This document shows, in pieces, positions 12,423-23,600 of a stretch of 64,000 nucleotides of DNA. Positions within the stretch are counted from its first letter, which is position 1. Every line of letters begins with the position of its first letter. Below the pieces are notes generated by a model. That model worked only from the letters and a program-made list of their open reading frames with translations, was not told the origin of the DNA and did not search any database. Origin of the DNA: Burkholderiales bacterium (GTDB lineage Bacteria > Pseudomonadota > Gammaproteobacteria > Burkholderiales > Burkholderiaceae_C). Both the position numbers and the translations under genes were made by a program. The DNA is taken from assembly GCA_016185015.1 (NCBI GenBank), contig JACPOI010000020.1, forward strand, positions 1 to 64,000, in the 5' to 3' direction.

Positions 12423-13643
12423 ATGAGCTCCGGCACCGCCACGATTTCCGCTTCCACGCGCCGCTCCGTCCTGCTGCTGTCTTTCGCCACCTTTGCCAGC
12501 ATGGCGGCGCAGCGTCTGTGTGACGCCATGCTGCCCGAGCTTGCGCGCGTGTTCACCGTCAGCCTGGCCGAGGCCGCGCAGGTGATCTCGGTGTTCGCTG
12601 TGGTCTATGGCCTGTGCCAGCTGTTCTATGGCCCGTTGGGTGACCGCCTGGGCAAGTTCCGCATCGTGACCTGGGCCACGCTGGGCTGCAGCGTGGGCAG
12701 CGTGCTGGCGCTCTTCGCAGCCAGCCTGGACATGCTGGTGCTGGCGCGTGTGTTGGTGGCGCTGGGTGCGGCGGCCATCATCCCGCTCTCGCTGGCCTGG
12801 ATCGGCGACGCGGTGGCCTACGAGCAGCGCCAGGAAACGCTGGCACGCGTGGGCCTGGGCACCACGCTGGGCATCACCGGCGGCCAACTGCTGGGCGGCC
12901 TGTTCACCGACACCCTGGGCTGGCGTTGGGCTTTTGCCTTCATGACGCTGCTTTTCGGCGTGGTGGGCCTGCTGTTGTGGCGCGATGAACGGCGCCAGCG
13001 CGGCGAGGCGCCGGCCACGCACAACCCCGTGCCCGAGGTGCGCCCGGGTTTTGTGCAGCAGGCGCTGCTGATCGTCACGGGGCGCTGGTCGCGTGTCGTG
13101 CTCATCGTCGCGCTGATCGAAGGCGCCTCCGGCTTCGGTGTATTGGCCATCTGGGCTTCGCACCTGCACCATGAACTGGGGCTCTCGCTCTCGGCTTCGG
13201 GCGCCATCGTGGCGCTGTTCGGCCTGGGCGGCATGCTTTATATGGCGGTGGCCCGTTTTCTGATCCCGCGCCTGGGCGAGCATGGCCTGGCGCGCGGCGG
13301 TGTGACACTGCTGGGCCTGTCCGCCGCGGTAATCGCCTACGCACCGGTCTGGTGGCCTTCGCTGCCGGCCAGCCTGTTGGCGGGTTTCGGCTTTTTCATG
13401 TTTCACAACACCATGCAGGCCAACGCCACGCAGATGGCGCCGGCTGCGCGCGGTACGGCCGTGTCTTTGTTTGCCTCGGCCCTGTTCATGGGCCAGTCCA
13501 TCGGTGTGCTGCTGGCCGCCAATCTGGTCGGCCGGTACGGTTCGACCGCGGTGATCGCCGGCGGCAGCGCCGTGCTCGTTGCCGTGGGGCTGTTCTTCGC
13601 GCAGGCCCTGCGCCGGCGTCAGGCGCTGATGCTGCTGGAGTAG
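12423..13643 (+). CDS. MFS transporter (drug or sugar efflux type)
   Basis: 406 residues with 12 predicted membrane segments. The motif-A loop is FYGPLGDRLGKFR (near residues 66-78), and helix 5 has GITGGQLLGGLFTD, a motif-C-like pattern of proton antiporters. This favours efflux, but the substrate is unknown. The short 5' arm (MSSGTATISAST) is cytosolic. It is the last complete core gene before the broken comM copy, which converges on it. Confidence 0.87.
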   Translation: MSSGTATISASTRRSVLLLSFATFASMAAQRLCDAMLPELARVFTVSLAEAAQVISVFAVVYGLCQLFYGPLGDRLGKFRIVTWATLGCSVGSVLALFAASLDMLVLARVLVALGAAAIIPLSLAWIGDAVAYEQRQETLARVGLGTTLGITGGQLLGGLFTDTLGWRWAFAFMTLLFGVVGLLLWRDERRQRGEAPATHNPVPEVRPGFVQQALLIVTGRWSRVVLIVALIEGASGFGVLAIWASHLHHELGLSLSASGAIVALFGLGGMLYMAVARFLIPRLGEHGLARGGVTLLGLSAAVIAYAPVWWPSLPASLLAGFGFFMFHNTMQANATQMAPAARGTAVSLFASALFMGQSIGVLLAANLVGRYGSTAVIAGGSAVLVAVGLFFAQALRRRQALMLLE

Positions 13644-13649
13644 TGCCTG

Positions 13650-13875
13650 TCAGGCCCTAGTGCCGGACCGGTACTGCAGCGCTTCGGCCACATGCTCCAG
13701 CGCGATGCGCGGCGCACCGGCGAGGTCGGCAATGGTGCGGGCCACCTTGAGCGTGCGGTGCAGGCCACGCGCCGACCAGCCCAGGCGTACCGCGGCCGCA
13801 TCCAGAAAACGCAGGGCCGCTTCCTCGGGCCGCGTGTGCGTGTCGATTTCCTGTCCACTCAACAGGTGGTTGAGT
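13650..13875 (-). pseudogene. comM: comM (YifB-family Mg chelatase-like ATPase), 3' fragment
   Basis: About 75 codons at the C-terminus of ComM: SGQEIDTHTRPEEA, the arginine-rich GWSARGLHRTLKVARTIADL (the best conserved stretch of the family tail), and HVAEALQYR at the end. A full ComM is about 500 residues; the Walker motifs and everything upstream are missing. Similarity stops near 13875, and the reading frame then runs into unrelated DNA. comM encodes a helicase used in natural transformation and is a known insertion target for islands in other genera. Its N-terminal part is not elsewhere in this window. Confidence 0.85.
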
Positions 13876-13890
13876 GTCGCAGCCAATGCG
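13865..13890. other. Rearrangement junction between comM and the IPT-repeat gene
   Basis: ComM similarity on the minus strand ends near 13875, and IPT-protein similarity on the plus strand begins near 13885, in the middle of a repeat unit. Two genes read away from the junction, both without 5' ends. No insertion sequence, target duplication or inverted repeat is visible at the break. Confidence 0.65.
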
Positions 13891-15777
13891 ATAGCTGGCG
13901 CACGCAGTGTCGTGGTGAAGGATGCGAGCGGCAAGGTGTTGCCGTTCGTTCCAGCGGCTGCATCTCAACTGGTACTGACTACCGGCCAGCCGGAAATCTT
14001 CTCGATTGAGCCGCTGTATGCCAAGGCGGGCACCTTGCTGCAACTCAAAGTCCGTGGTCGTCATCTGCACAACGGAAAGCTGGCTTTGCTGCCCGGTATT
14101 GATGTGGCCATCGACCCACAGCCCGTGATCAATACGGATGGTACCGAGCTCATCGCCACGATCCAGCTTTATCCCTTGGCGTCGGTTGGGCCGCGCGTAG
14201 TGCAGATCACCACGCCATCGGGCCAAAGCAGTGCGGAGCTCAATGCCGCCAACCAGTTCAGCATCGTGACCCAGATCAATGGAACTCTGGGGCCTGTCTT
14301 CGCACCGGTCGTGGGCATCATGGTGGGTGATGGTTCGAGGGCTCCGTCCAACCAGTCCATCGGTCCGGTGGCAGCCTCTTCGCTTGGTGTGGTCGTTGGT
14401 GGCGCGGCCTACAACGTCACGCCTAAGGTGGCTGTGGTGGGCACATCCCTGAACCTGACAGTCACGGGTGTCGGTTTGCAGGCAGTGCAGTCGGTCAGCT
14501 TGCTTGCACCTGACGGTATTACCCAATCTGCCTTCAGCGTGAATCCGGAAGGCACAGTCCTGACCTTGCCCATCACAGTGGATGTCGCGGCAGCCAAAGT
14601 TGCCCGCAAGATTGTGCTGCGGACGGCATCTGGTCGCCTGTCTTTTGTGCGCGATGCTGAGAGCAGTTTCCTGGTAGCAGCGCCTGCGCCGGAAATCATT
14701 GCGACTGCGCCCCAGGTCATCAAGGCCGGGACGAGTACGACGCTGACCCTGCGCGGCAAGAATTTCCGCGACGTGCTGGGTGTGCGTTTCGAGCCTGCCG
14801 ATGGCTTGGCGGTGACAGCCAACGGCGTCATCACGGCCAATACGGATGGAACTCTGCTGACCGTTCCTGTGACGGCCACATCCGCAGCGGTTACAGGTCC
14901 GCGCACCGTGATCGTGGTGGCTGCCGGCGGCGAGTCCAGCAATGTGACCATGGCCGCCAATACGGTGCAAGTCGCACAGCAGGTCGGCGCAACCTATGCT
15001 GACGTTAGCGCGCCGGCTGTTGGGCTGCTGGTGGGCTCGGCTACGACGGAGCCAACTGGTAGCGCCTTGCTGGTGCCAGCTGCCCTGGTTGGTGTGGTCG
15101 TGCAGACGCCGCCCATCGCGGTGACTGACAACCGGATTGTGGTGGGTGCGCATGTGGGCGTGGCGGTCGGTGGATTCGTGAATAACATCGCGCCTACGAC
15201 GCCCGATGGCTTCCTGATCGGCTCGACTGCTACTTTGGCGGTGCAGGGCCTGGGTCTGGACAAAACCAGTGCCATCACTTCACTGGGGCATGCCGGGATT
15301 ACCTTCGGCGCCTGGGCGGTCAATTCGCAGGGCACGCTGCTGACGGTACCGGTCACGGTCGCCAGCAATGTGCCGGCCGGCCGTTACGGTGTGTCGCTGA
15401 GCCAGACCGTCAATGGCGTGACGAGTCGATTCACGACCGTGCCTGCTGCCACGCTCCAATTCAATATTGGCGCCCTGCCGACCTTGCTTGAATCGGTCAC
15501 GCCCATCGTGCTGGAGCAGGGCAAGAGTTACACCTTCACTGTGCGTGGGGATGGACTCAAGGATGTCTATGAACTGCTCACCGAGCCTGGAGCGGGTGTT
15601 CAGTTTGGCTCGGTGCAGTGGGCCACGGATGCACTCGGCGAGCTGCTCACGGTCAGCGTGCGCATTGATGCAACAGCGGCTATTGGCAGCCGCGTGGTCC
15701 GACTGCGCGTTCCTGGCGGCTTGACCAGCTCCGAAGCTGTTCCGGCCAACACCATCACCATCGTTTCGCCGCAATGA
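13885..15777 (+). pseudogene. IPT/TIG-like repeat surface protein, 5'-truncated
   Basis: The frame is open for about 630 codons and holds several repeats of an IPT/TIG-like fold (IIATAPQVIKAGTSTTLTLRG, LLESVTPIVLEQGKSYTFTVRG). Each closes with a pattern such as GPRTVIVVAAGGES, ARKIVLRTASGR or GSRVVRLRVPGG. The first residues, AGARSVVVKDASGKV, are the closing strand of a repeat whose start is missing, so the N-terminus (and any signal peptide) has been lost at the comM junction. No start codon with a ribosome site is evident. The intact form would be an exported, repeat-rich adhesin-like protein. It lies directly upstream of the glycine-rich exported protein and the giant RHS gene. It is probably silent now. 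Confidence 0.7.
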
Positions 15778-15895
15778 AGAGGGCAGCACCATGAAGACAC
15801 CCATTTCCAACGAAACGCACGTGCCTCTTGTATCCGGCGCTGCACCCATCTCTGTTTCACCTACTGCTTTTTCAAATTCGTTCAGGAGGATTGCC

Positions 15896-17449
15896 ATGTT
15901 CAAGTCCACTTCCATCCGTTCCCGCGCAGGGTTCGGCTTGCGTCCGCAGGCTCTCATGGCGGCGTTGGCTCTCGCGTTCGCTGTCACTGGGGCGCACGCC
16001 TTCACCAGCGGTAGTACGGGGGCCGATGGAGCGCTGGCTCCAACGGTCAATACTGAGATTCAGCTGCCACCTTCCGGTGTTCTGAACTACACCACGATCA
16101 ATATTCCTGCTGGTGTGACGGTCAAGTTCAAGCGCAATGCGCTGAATACGCCGGTGTATCTGTTGGCCAGTGGCAATGTGACGATTGCTGGCGTGATTGA
16201 CATTAACGGGAAAACTGCTGCTGCTACGGGTACGGCAGGGGATGGGGTGGTCGCCGATGATGGCGTTCCGGGTGAAGGTGGCCCAGGCGGTTATGACGGT
16301 GGCCGAGGTGGGCGTGATGATCTGGCACAGACACCGGCAGTCATCCGAGGTGGCGCAGGTCTGGGGCCTGGCGGCGGGCTCGGTGGTGTCGAGGGTGCTG
16401 ATGGTTGCGGGAGTGACAATCGTCAATATCGATACATAGGCGGCTCAGCGGGTTATGCGCAGGCTGCTCTAGAGCAGTATTACCACCCCGGCGGCTATTA
16501 CCAATGGTGTGGTGCGTCACCCGCTTCCGGTAAGGCGTACGGCTCTGCCATATTGCAGCCCTTGATCGGCGGCTCAGGCGGCGGCGGTGGCCGCGGCGGC
16601 GCTAACTTCCCAGGGTCTGGCGGTGGCGGCGGTGGCGGCGCCTTGTTGATTGCCAGTTCTGGCACGGTCACGTTGACTGGCAGTATTGCCGCTTCGGCTG
16701 GATACGGCGGTGCGGTTGCGGGTACCAATTCGGGTGGTTCAGGCGGTGCTGGTTCGGGTGGAGCGGTGCGCATCGTCGCGACCAGCGTAACGGGCGCTGG
16801 TTCGATCACAGCGAACTTCGGCTGTCCGCAAGGCATCACGGGATCTATCAATACCAACATGACCTGCAACTATTTCCGCAGTTCAGTCGGCCGTATTCGC
16901 ATCGAAGCCGAAACCCTGACCTACAGTGGTGCCACAACACCGGCCTACACCACCGATGTCCCCGGCCCCGTCTTCCTGGCCAGCCTGCCTTCGCTGCGCA
17001 TCGCCACGATCGCCGGCGTGGCCGTTCCGGCAACCCCCACGGGCAATGCCGACGTGACGCTGCCGACTGACGTGGTCAACCCAGTCACTGTGACGTTTGA
17101 AACCGTCAACGTGCCGACGGGCAACACTATCCTGTTCAAGCTGATCCCGGCCTATGGCGTCCCCACCGAAGTTCTGAGCGCGGCCATTGCCGGTACGACC
17201 GCTGCCGGTACCGCCAGCATCACGGTGGCATTGCCGCAAGGTCCCAGCACCCTGCAGGCGACGACGACCTACACCGTGGTTGTCGCCATGGGGGATGCAT
17301 TGTCAGTCTTTGCCCAGAACGAGCGGGTCGAGAAAGTTCAGCTTATCGCTACTCTTGGCGGCGCAGGTCAGGCCAAGCTCATCACGGTCAGTGGCAAGGA
17401 GTACATGGTGCCCATGTCGTTGCTGCAGCAAGTGGGCTTCGCGGGCTAA
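15896..17449 (+). CDS. Exported glycine-rich repeat protein
   Basis: 517 residues from the ATG at 15896, which has AGGAGG 7 bases upstream and opens a typical signal peptide (MFKSTSIRSRAG, a hydrophobic core, then cleavage after TGAHA). A longer start at 15791 would hide the signal peptide and is less likely. The middle (about residues 100-300) is made of collagen-like or silk-like glycine runs (GGPGGYDGGRGGRDD, GGSGGGGGRGG, GGGGGGG). Two cysteine-bearing stretches (DGCGSD, QWCGAS) may form disulfides. The C-terminal 150 residues look like a beta sandwich. I recognise no family. Its place between the IPT protein and the RHS giant suggests a cell-surface or matrix role. Confidence 0.75.
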   Translation: MFKSTSIRSRAGFGLRPQALMAALALAFAVTGAHAFTSGSTGADGALAPTVNTEIQLPPSGVLNYTTINIPAGVTVKFKRNALNTPVYLLASGNVTIAGVIDINGKTAAATGTAGDGVVADDGVPGEGGPGGYDGGRGGRDDLAQTPAVIRGGAGLGPGGGLGGVEGADGCGSDNRQYRYIGGSAGYAQAALEQYYHPGGYYQWCGASPASGKAYGSAILQPLIGGSGGGGGRGGANFPGSGGGGGGGALLIASSGTVTLTGSIAASAGYGGAVAGTNSGGSGGAGSGGAVRIVATSVTGAGSITANFGCPQGITGSINTNMTCNYFRSSVGRIRIEAETLTYSGATTPAYTTDVPGPVFLASLPSLRIATIAGVAVPATPTGNADVTLPTDVVNPVTVTFETVNVPTGNTILFKLIPAYGVPTEVLSAAIAGTTAAGTASITVALPQGPSTLQATTTYTVVVAMGDALSVFAQNERVEKVQLIATLGGAGQAKLITVSGKEYMVPMSLLQQVGFAG

Positions 17450-17620
17450 GCCGCGGCGCTCGGGCAATTACAGGTAGGTTGGTATCAGAACAGAAAGTGA
17501 GCATGGTCTAAGCGCTTGACCGCGGCGGGCTGGGAGGCCCGCCTCGAATGCCGTGTGCTACGCGAGCCGCGGTTTGCACGCGCAAGACCTGCGATCTTCA
17601 CACTCAGGGATAGGCGCGAT

Positions 17621-20600
17621 ATGTCGTGGATCACAAGCAGTAATGTGCGGGCGCTGCTGCGTCGGCTGCAAGGCTGGGCGGCGGTATTGCTCCTGCTCGG
17701 GGCATCCCAGGTTGCAGCGCAGACCACGATTTATGGCTCACAGAGCGCATCCATCACGCCTACGGGTCTGGGCGCAGCCAATTTTGCTGATATCGATAGC
17801 TTTGCTGTCGGCCGCAATGTCAGCGGTCCTTTCTACATCTCCGTCAACAACAATTCGGCGCAGTGGCCCAGCGGCAAGAGCGCCTCTGTCGAAATCTGGG
17901 TCAACTTCCAGAAAGTCGTCAGCACCAGCAACGTTTTCACGGCGCAGGGTGCTCCCATTCCCACTTTCCAGAAAAGCGTCTCGCTGCGCACCGGCGTGCT
18001 CAATCTCATCCTGGTCAAGGTCAATGGCACCGCACCGGTGCGCATCAACTACCAGATCCAGGCAGGCCAGATCCCCGTGGTGCCTTCTACGCTCAGCGGA
18101 CTGACCCCCAATCCGTTGGCGCTGACCAATGGCAAGAGCGGCGTGCTCACTGCCACACTCAGTCCCACGCCTTCTGTGGCGGGTGCCGTGACGCTGAGCA
18201 GCGGGGATGCAAGTGTCACCACCGTCTCAAGCAGCGTAGCCTATGGCCCCGGCCAATCCCAGGTGGCCATCCCCGTGCAGGGTAAAGGCGTCGGACAAAC
18301 CTCCGTGACCGCCAGCCTCAACGGCAGCTCACGCAGCGTGGCCGTCAACGTGACACCCGCCACGCCGCGCGTCGTCTCACTGCGTCCCATCTACAGCGCC
18401 GTTCAGCAAGGTGCCAGCGGCCAGTTGCAATTGCGCATTGCGCCCAGCCAGCAGCAGGACACCACGGTGACTCTGGCCAGCTCGGATGCCGCGAAACTCG
18501 GCGTGCCGGCCAATGTCACTGTTCCGGCCGGGCAGACCACCGCCAACTTCTCGGTGCAAGGCCAAGCCACGGGCCTGGCCTACGTCACGGCAACTTTGCC
18601 GGGGACGCCGCGTGCTTCGCGCGCGTTTGCCATCGTGCGCATCGTGCCGTCCGCCGTCTCCGTCACCTCGCTGCTGCCCGCCACCAGCGTGCTGCAAAAG
18701 GGCAGCACAGCCCAACTCAGCGTGCAGCTTTCGGCAGCACAGGGCACCGATACGGTGGTCGCCCTGCAGGCGCGCACCGGTGGCGTCATCAGCATTCCCG
18801 CCAGTGTCACCGTTCCGGCCGGGGCCATGCAGGCCAGCTTCAACGTCAATGCACTCGAAGTGGGCAACACCCTGATGGCTGCCACGCTGGGTGGCAGCAC
18901 GGTGGAAGCGGCCGTGCAGGTCACGCCGGTGCCGGCCGCCGTGGCGGCGCTCACACCCGCGAGCAGCACCCTCATCGTCGGCGCCAGCGGCACGCTGACT
19001 GTGCAGCTCAACAGCGCACAAAGCAGTGTCACCACGGTGGCGCTCTCCGCCCAGCCAGCCGGTACGGTGCAGGTGCCAGCCACCGTCCTCGTGCCGGCCG
19101 GAGTGAACCAGGTCGAGTTCCAGGTCAGTGCGCTGGCCGTGGGCCAGGCCCAGGTGATGGCCAGCCTCAACGGCACGAGTCAGAGTGTCACGGTCGTCGT
19201 CACCCCGCAACCTGCTGCCATCGCATCTGTCTTGCCCAGTCCCTTGAGCCTGCAGCAAGGCGCCAGCGGTGCGGTCACTGTGCGCCTCAATGCTGTACAG
19301 ACAGAAGACGTCACGGTCGACCTGGCAGTGGCCAACCCGGCCCTGCTGCAGGTGCCCGAGACTCTGCTGATTCCTGCTGGACAGATCGAGGCAGAGCTGA
19401 GTGTCCAGGCACTCGCTGCGGGGGGCACACAGCTCACTGTCAGCCTCAACGGCACAAGCCAGTCGGTACCGGTCACCATCACCTTGCCGCCGCCTGTCCT
19501 GTCCAGCCTGTTTCCAGCCAGCCAGGATTTGCCCAAGGGCAAGCTGGGGCAGTTGCGTCTCACGCTGGACCGCGCGGCGCAGGAACCTGCCATCGTCAGC
19601 CTGAGCAACAGCAACACCGCTGCGCTGGGCCTACCCAGCCAGGTGACCGTGCCTGCGGGTGTGCTGGCCATTGATGTGCCCATGACCGCGATCGTGCTAG
19701 GCCAGTCCACCGTGGTCGCCAGCCTCAACGGCAGCACGGCCCAGGTCGTGGTCAATGTGGTGGCGCCCGAAATCACCGGCATCACGCTCACGCCCGCCAG
19801 CCTGAGCCTCACGCCGGGCCAGAGCGCCGAAGTGCAGGCCATGGGCACCTATTCCGATGGCAGCACGCGCGACATCGGCATGGACGCCAACACCAGCTGG
19901 TCCATCGCAGATTCAGGCCTAGCCACTGTCAGCGCCCAGGGCCGTGTCACGGCCCTGGCGCAGGGCACTACCGTGCTCAGCGCAAGCCAGACCGTGGCGC
20001 CCACCTACGGCAATCCCACGCCCAGCGCGGTGGTCGGCCAGGCCAGCGTGACCGTAGGCAGCCCGGCTCCCCTGGCCATGTCGGCTGCCAAGACCAACCT
20101 GGTGGTGGGTGAAACGGTGGCCGTCAGCATTACCGCGCCCTATGCCGCCGGTGCCACGCCCTACACCGTCAATCTCAACAGCAGCGGCACGGCGGCATTG
20201 CAGCACCCGTCCAGCGTCACCATCAACCCGGGGTTGACCAGCGTGACTTTCAATGTCCAGGCCACGAGCGCCGGTACCGTGGCGCTCAGCGCCTCGGCCG
20301 TACCGTTTGCGCCGGGGCAGCTCAGCTTCACCGCCACGCCGCCTGTGGCCACGGCCATTGTCATCAGCGGCATCACGCCCACCAGCGGTACGGTTGGCAG
20401 TGTGGTTACGCTCACCGGTGAGGGCTTTGCCTCGCCGGCCAACGCCAACACGGTGGCCTTCGCGGGCAATGTGCCAGCCATCGTGCAGTCTGGCACAGCC
20501 ATCGAGCTCAAGGTCCTCGTGCCCGAAACCGCCCAAAGCGGTCCCATCACCGTGAGCAACAGCCTGGGCTCGGCCCAAAGCCCGGTTTTCACGGTGATCC

Positions 20601-23600
20601 GTGCGCAGGACTTCAGCTTCCAGGTCAGCCCGTCCACGGTTGACGTGATCCAGGGTTCCAGCGCCAGCCTGGTGCTGAACATGGCCAGCACCGGCACCAA
20701 TGCCTACCAGGGTCTGGCCCGACTCAGCGCCAACGGCTTGCCCGCGGGCGTGACCGCCCAGTTTGATCCACCCGCGCTTAGCGCCTACCAGACCGGCAGG
20801 CTCACCTTGCTGGCCGACAGCTCTGCCGCGCTGAGCCAGGCTACCGTCACTGTCCGCGCTGAAGCCACCCTTAACGGTCTGCCTTGGGTGCGCGAGAGCC
20901 AGGTGGCTGTCCGGGTGGTGACCAAGGACAACGTCACCGGCGTCAAGGGCCGTTTCATCGCGCCCTCCGGAGCGGGTATTGCCGGCATCATCGTGCGCCA
21001 GGACATCACCACCAACCAGGTGGTCACCGACGCCGGCGGCAACTTCACGCTGACGGGCCTGTCCAGCGGTGTGACCACCCTGCGTTTCGACGCCACGCCG
21101 GCCAATTCACTTTATCCCATCTGGCCCTACAACGTGACCCTGGCGGCCAACGAGCTGCTCACCATGTCGGACTGGATCCTCCAGCCGCCGCCGGCCGATG
21201 CGCTGTTCAAGCAAATTGACAACGCCACGCAAGACCAGCAGATCAGCGACGAGCGCTACCCCGGTTTTGCCATCACCCTGCCCGCAGGTGCCACCATCAC
21301 CGGCTGGGACGGTGTGAGGAAAACACGCCTCGCCGTGCAGAAGATCGACCCCGACAAGCTGCCCGTCGGTGCGCCGCCTTTCCCCATGAAAGAGGCCTAT
21401 CAGCTCTACTTCGGCACGCCCATGGGCGGCATCCCCAGCACTCCCATTCCCGTGACGTTGCCCAACGTGGCCGAGAAAGACCCGGGCGAGAAGGTCGAGA
21501 TCTGGTGGTTTGATGGCTCGCCCATGGGCGGCACCGGCGACTGGAAGATGGCCGGCCTGGGCACTGTGAGTGCCGATGGCAAGACCGTCACCAGCGATCC
21601 GGGCGTGGGCATCCCGCGCTTCTGCGGGGTGTGTGGCCTGTTCAGCCTAAGTTGCCCGCCGGTACCCAAGCCGCCGCAGCCATGCCCAACCTGTGATGGG
21701 CAGGCCCAGGCCGCGGGTACGGCCGGCAATCCAGTGGACTTGTTCACCGGCCAGGAGATGGCCAAGCAGCACAGTGGTTTGTCCATCGGCGGCGTGACGC
21801 CCATTGACATGGGCATGCGCTACAACCCCGTGGACGCTTTCGATAACCGGGCCGGCGCTATCACCAGTTTCGGTTATGGCTGGACCATGGGTTACGACAT
21901 CAGCTTCTGGCCGATGAGCGGTGTGCAGAAGCGCTTGGTCATGCCCGGCGGTATCTACGTCAATCTGGTGGATGACGGCACTGGCAAGTACCGTCCCGTG
22001 GACGACACCCGCTACGCCGGGGGCTATGCCCGGGCTGTGTCCGGCGGCCACTGGGAATTCGTGCTCAAGGACGGTACACGTTGGTACTTTGAGCCCTTTG
22101 CTGGTATTCCAGGTGTCATCCGTGGCGGCCCGCCGCTCTTCGTGACCAAGATCATCGATACCAGCGGGAACACCACTAATATCAACCGCCAGAGCAATGG
22201 ACGCATTCTGTCTGTTACAGGGCTTGCTAACCGCGGCCTGAGCATGAGCTACGGCTCCAACAGCTTTATCTCCCGTATCACCGATCACACGGGCCGCCGT
22301 GTGGACTATGAATACACAAGCGAAGGTCGTGTCAGCAAGGTCACGGACGCCGCCAGCCGCGTCACGCAATACAGCTACCAGTCGGTGCCCACCTACATCA
22401 ACACGGATACTGGGGTGCCGCAGGTAGCGTGCTCGACAGACCTCATGCCTTCGAGCATGCGCGTCATCAGTTCCATCCTTTACCCGGATTCAGACACGCC
22501 CACCGTCAACACCTACGGCACCGACCGAGTCGTCAAGCAGACCACCTCCACGGGCGAAACCTGGAAGTTCGCCTACCGCCGCACGGGCGCCTGCGTGGTC
22601 AAGGTCTCAGGCAACAGCGCGTTGGAGCCGGTCGGCGGCAGCGCTAGCCGGACTTGGGAATACACCTGCCGTGCTGGTCAGTCCCTGGCCACCCGGACCT
22701 TGGCCCCCATTAGCGGGAACAGCATCAGCATCACACCTGTCGGCACGTGCCCGGATATCGAGTCCGAAGAGACCCGCGCCGCTGGCTGGCGCTTCTTTGG
22801 CGGCACGGTGCAGGAAGTCATCGTCACGCAGCCGGATGGCCAGGTTCGCCGCAGCAAGTTCAACGCCCGCGGTCTGGCCACCGAGGCCATTGATCCCCTG
22901 GGCCAGCGCACCCAGTTCATCTACGACGCCAAGCAACAGAAGACCAAGTCCATCGACCCGCTGGGCCGCGAGACCCGATACGAATACGACACTGTGGGCA
23001 ACCTCACCGCCGTGGTGGACGCCCTGGGCCAGCGCGTCGAGGCCATGTACGACTCTACCTTCAACAAGCCCGTGCAGGTCACGCGTTTCCTGCTGGGTGT
23101 GCCCAGCACCCAGGGTGGGGTGAACCTCAGCTATACACCGGTCTTTACTAGCGGCGCCTATGACAGTGCCGGTCGCCTGACGAATGTGACCAACCCGGTG
23201 GGCCTGCAAGGCAGCCTGAGCTACAACGCCCAGGGTCTGGTCAGCAACGCGGTGGCACCGGCCCAGGTCAATGTGGGCAGCATCCCTGTGATGCAGTCCG
23301 GCGTGGCCAGCAGCATTGCGCCCAACCAGCGCAAGGTGAACCTGGGCTACAACCTCGCCGGTGATCTGGCGCAGATCACCGACGCGCAGGGCAACGAAAC
23401 CCGCATGGGTACGGATGTACTGGGCCGCATGACTGGTAGCACCGACGCCCTGGGCTACAGCAGCAGCCTGCAGTACAACACCTTGGACCAGGCCACCCAG
23501 GCTACCGACCCGCTGCAACAAAACACTGGCCTGAACTATGACAGTGCCGGGCGGGTCACAGCCGTGAGCAACGCCGCGGGTGTGCAGATTGAGCGCTATG

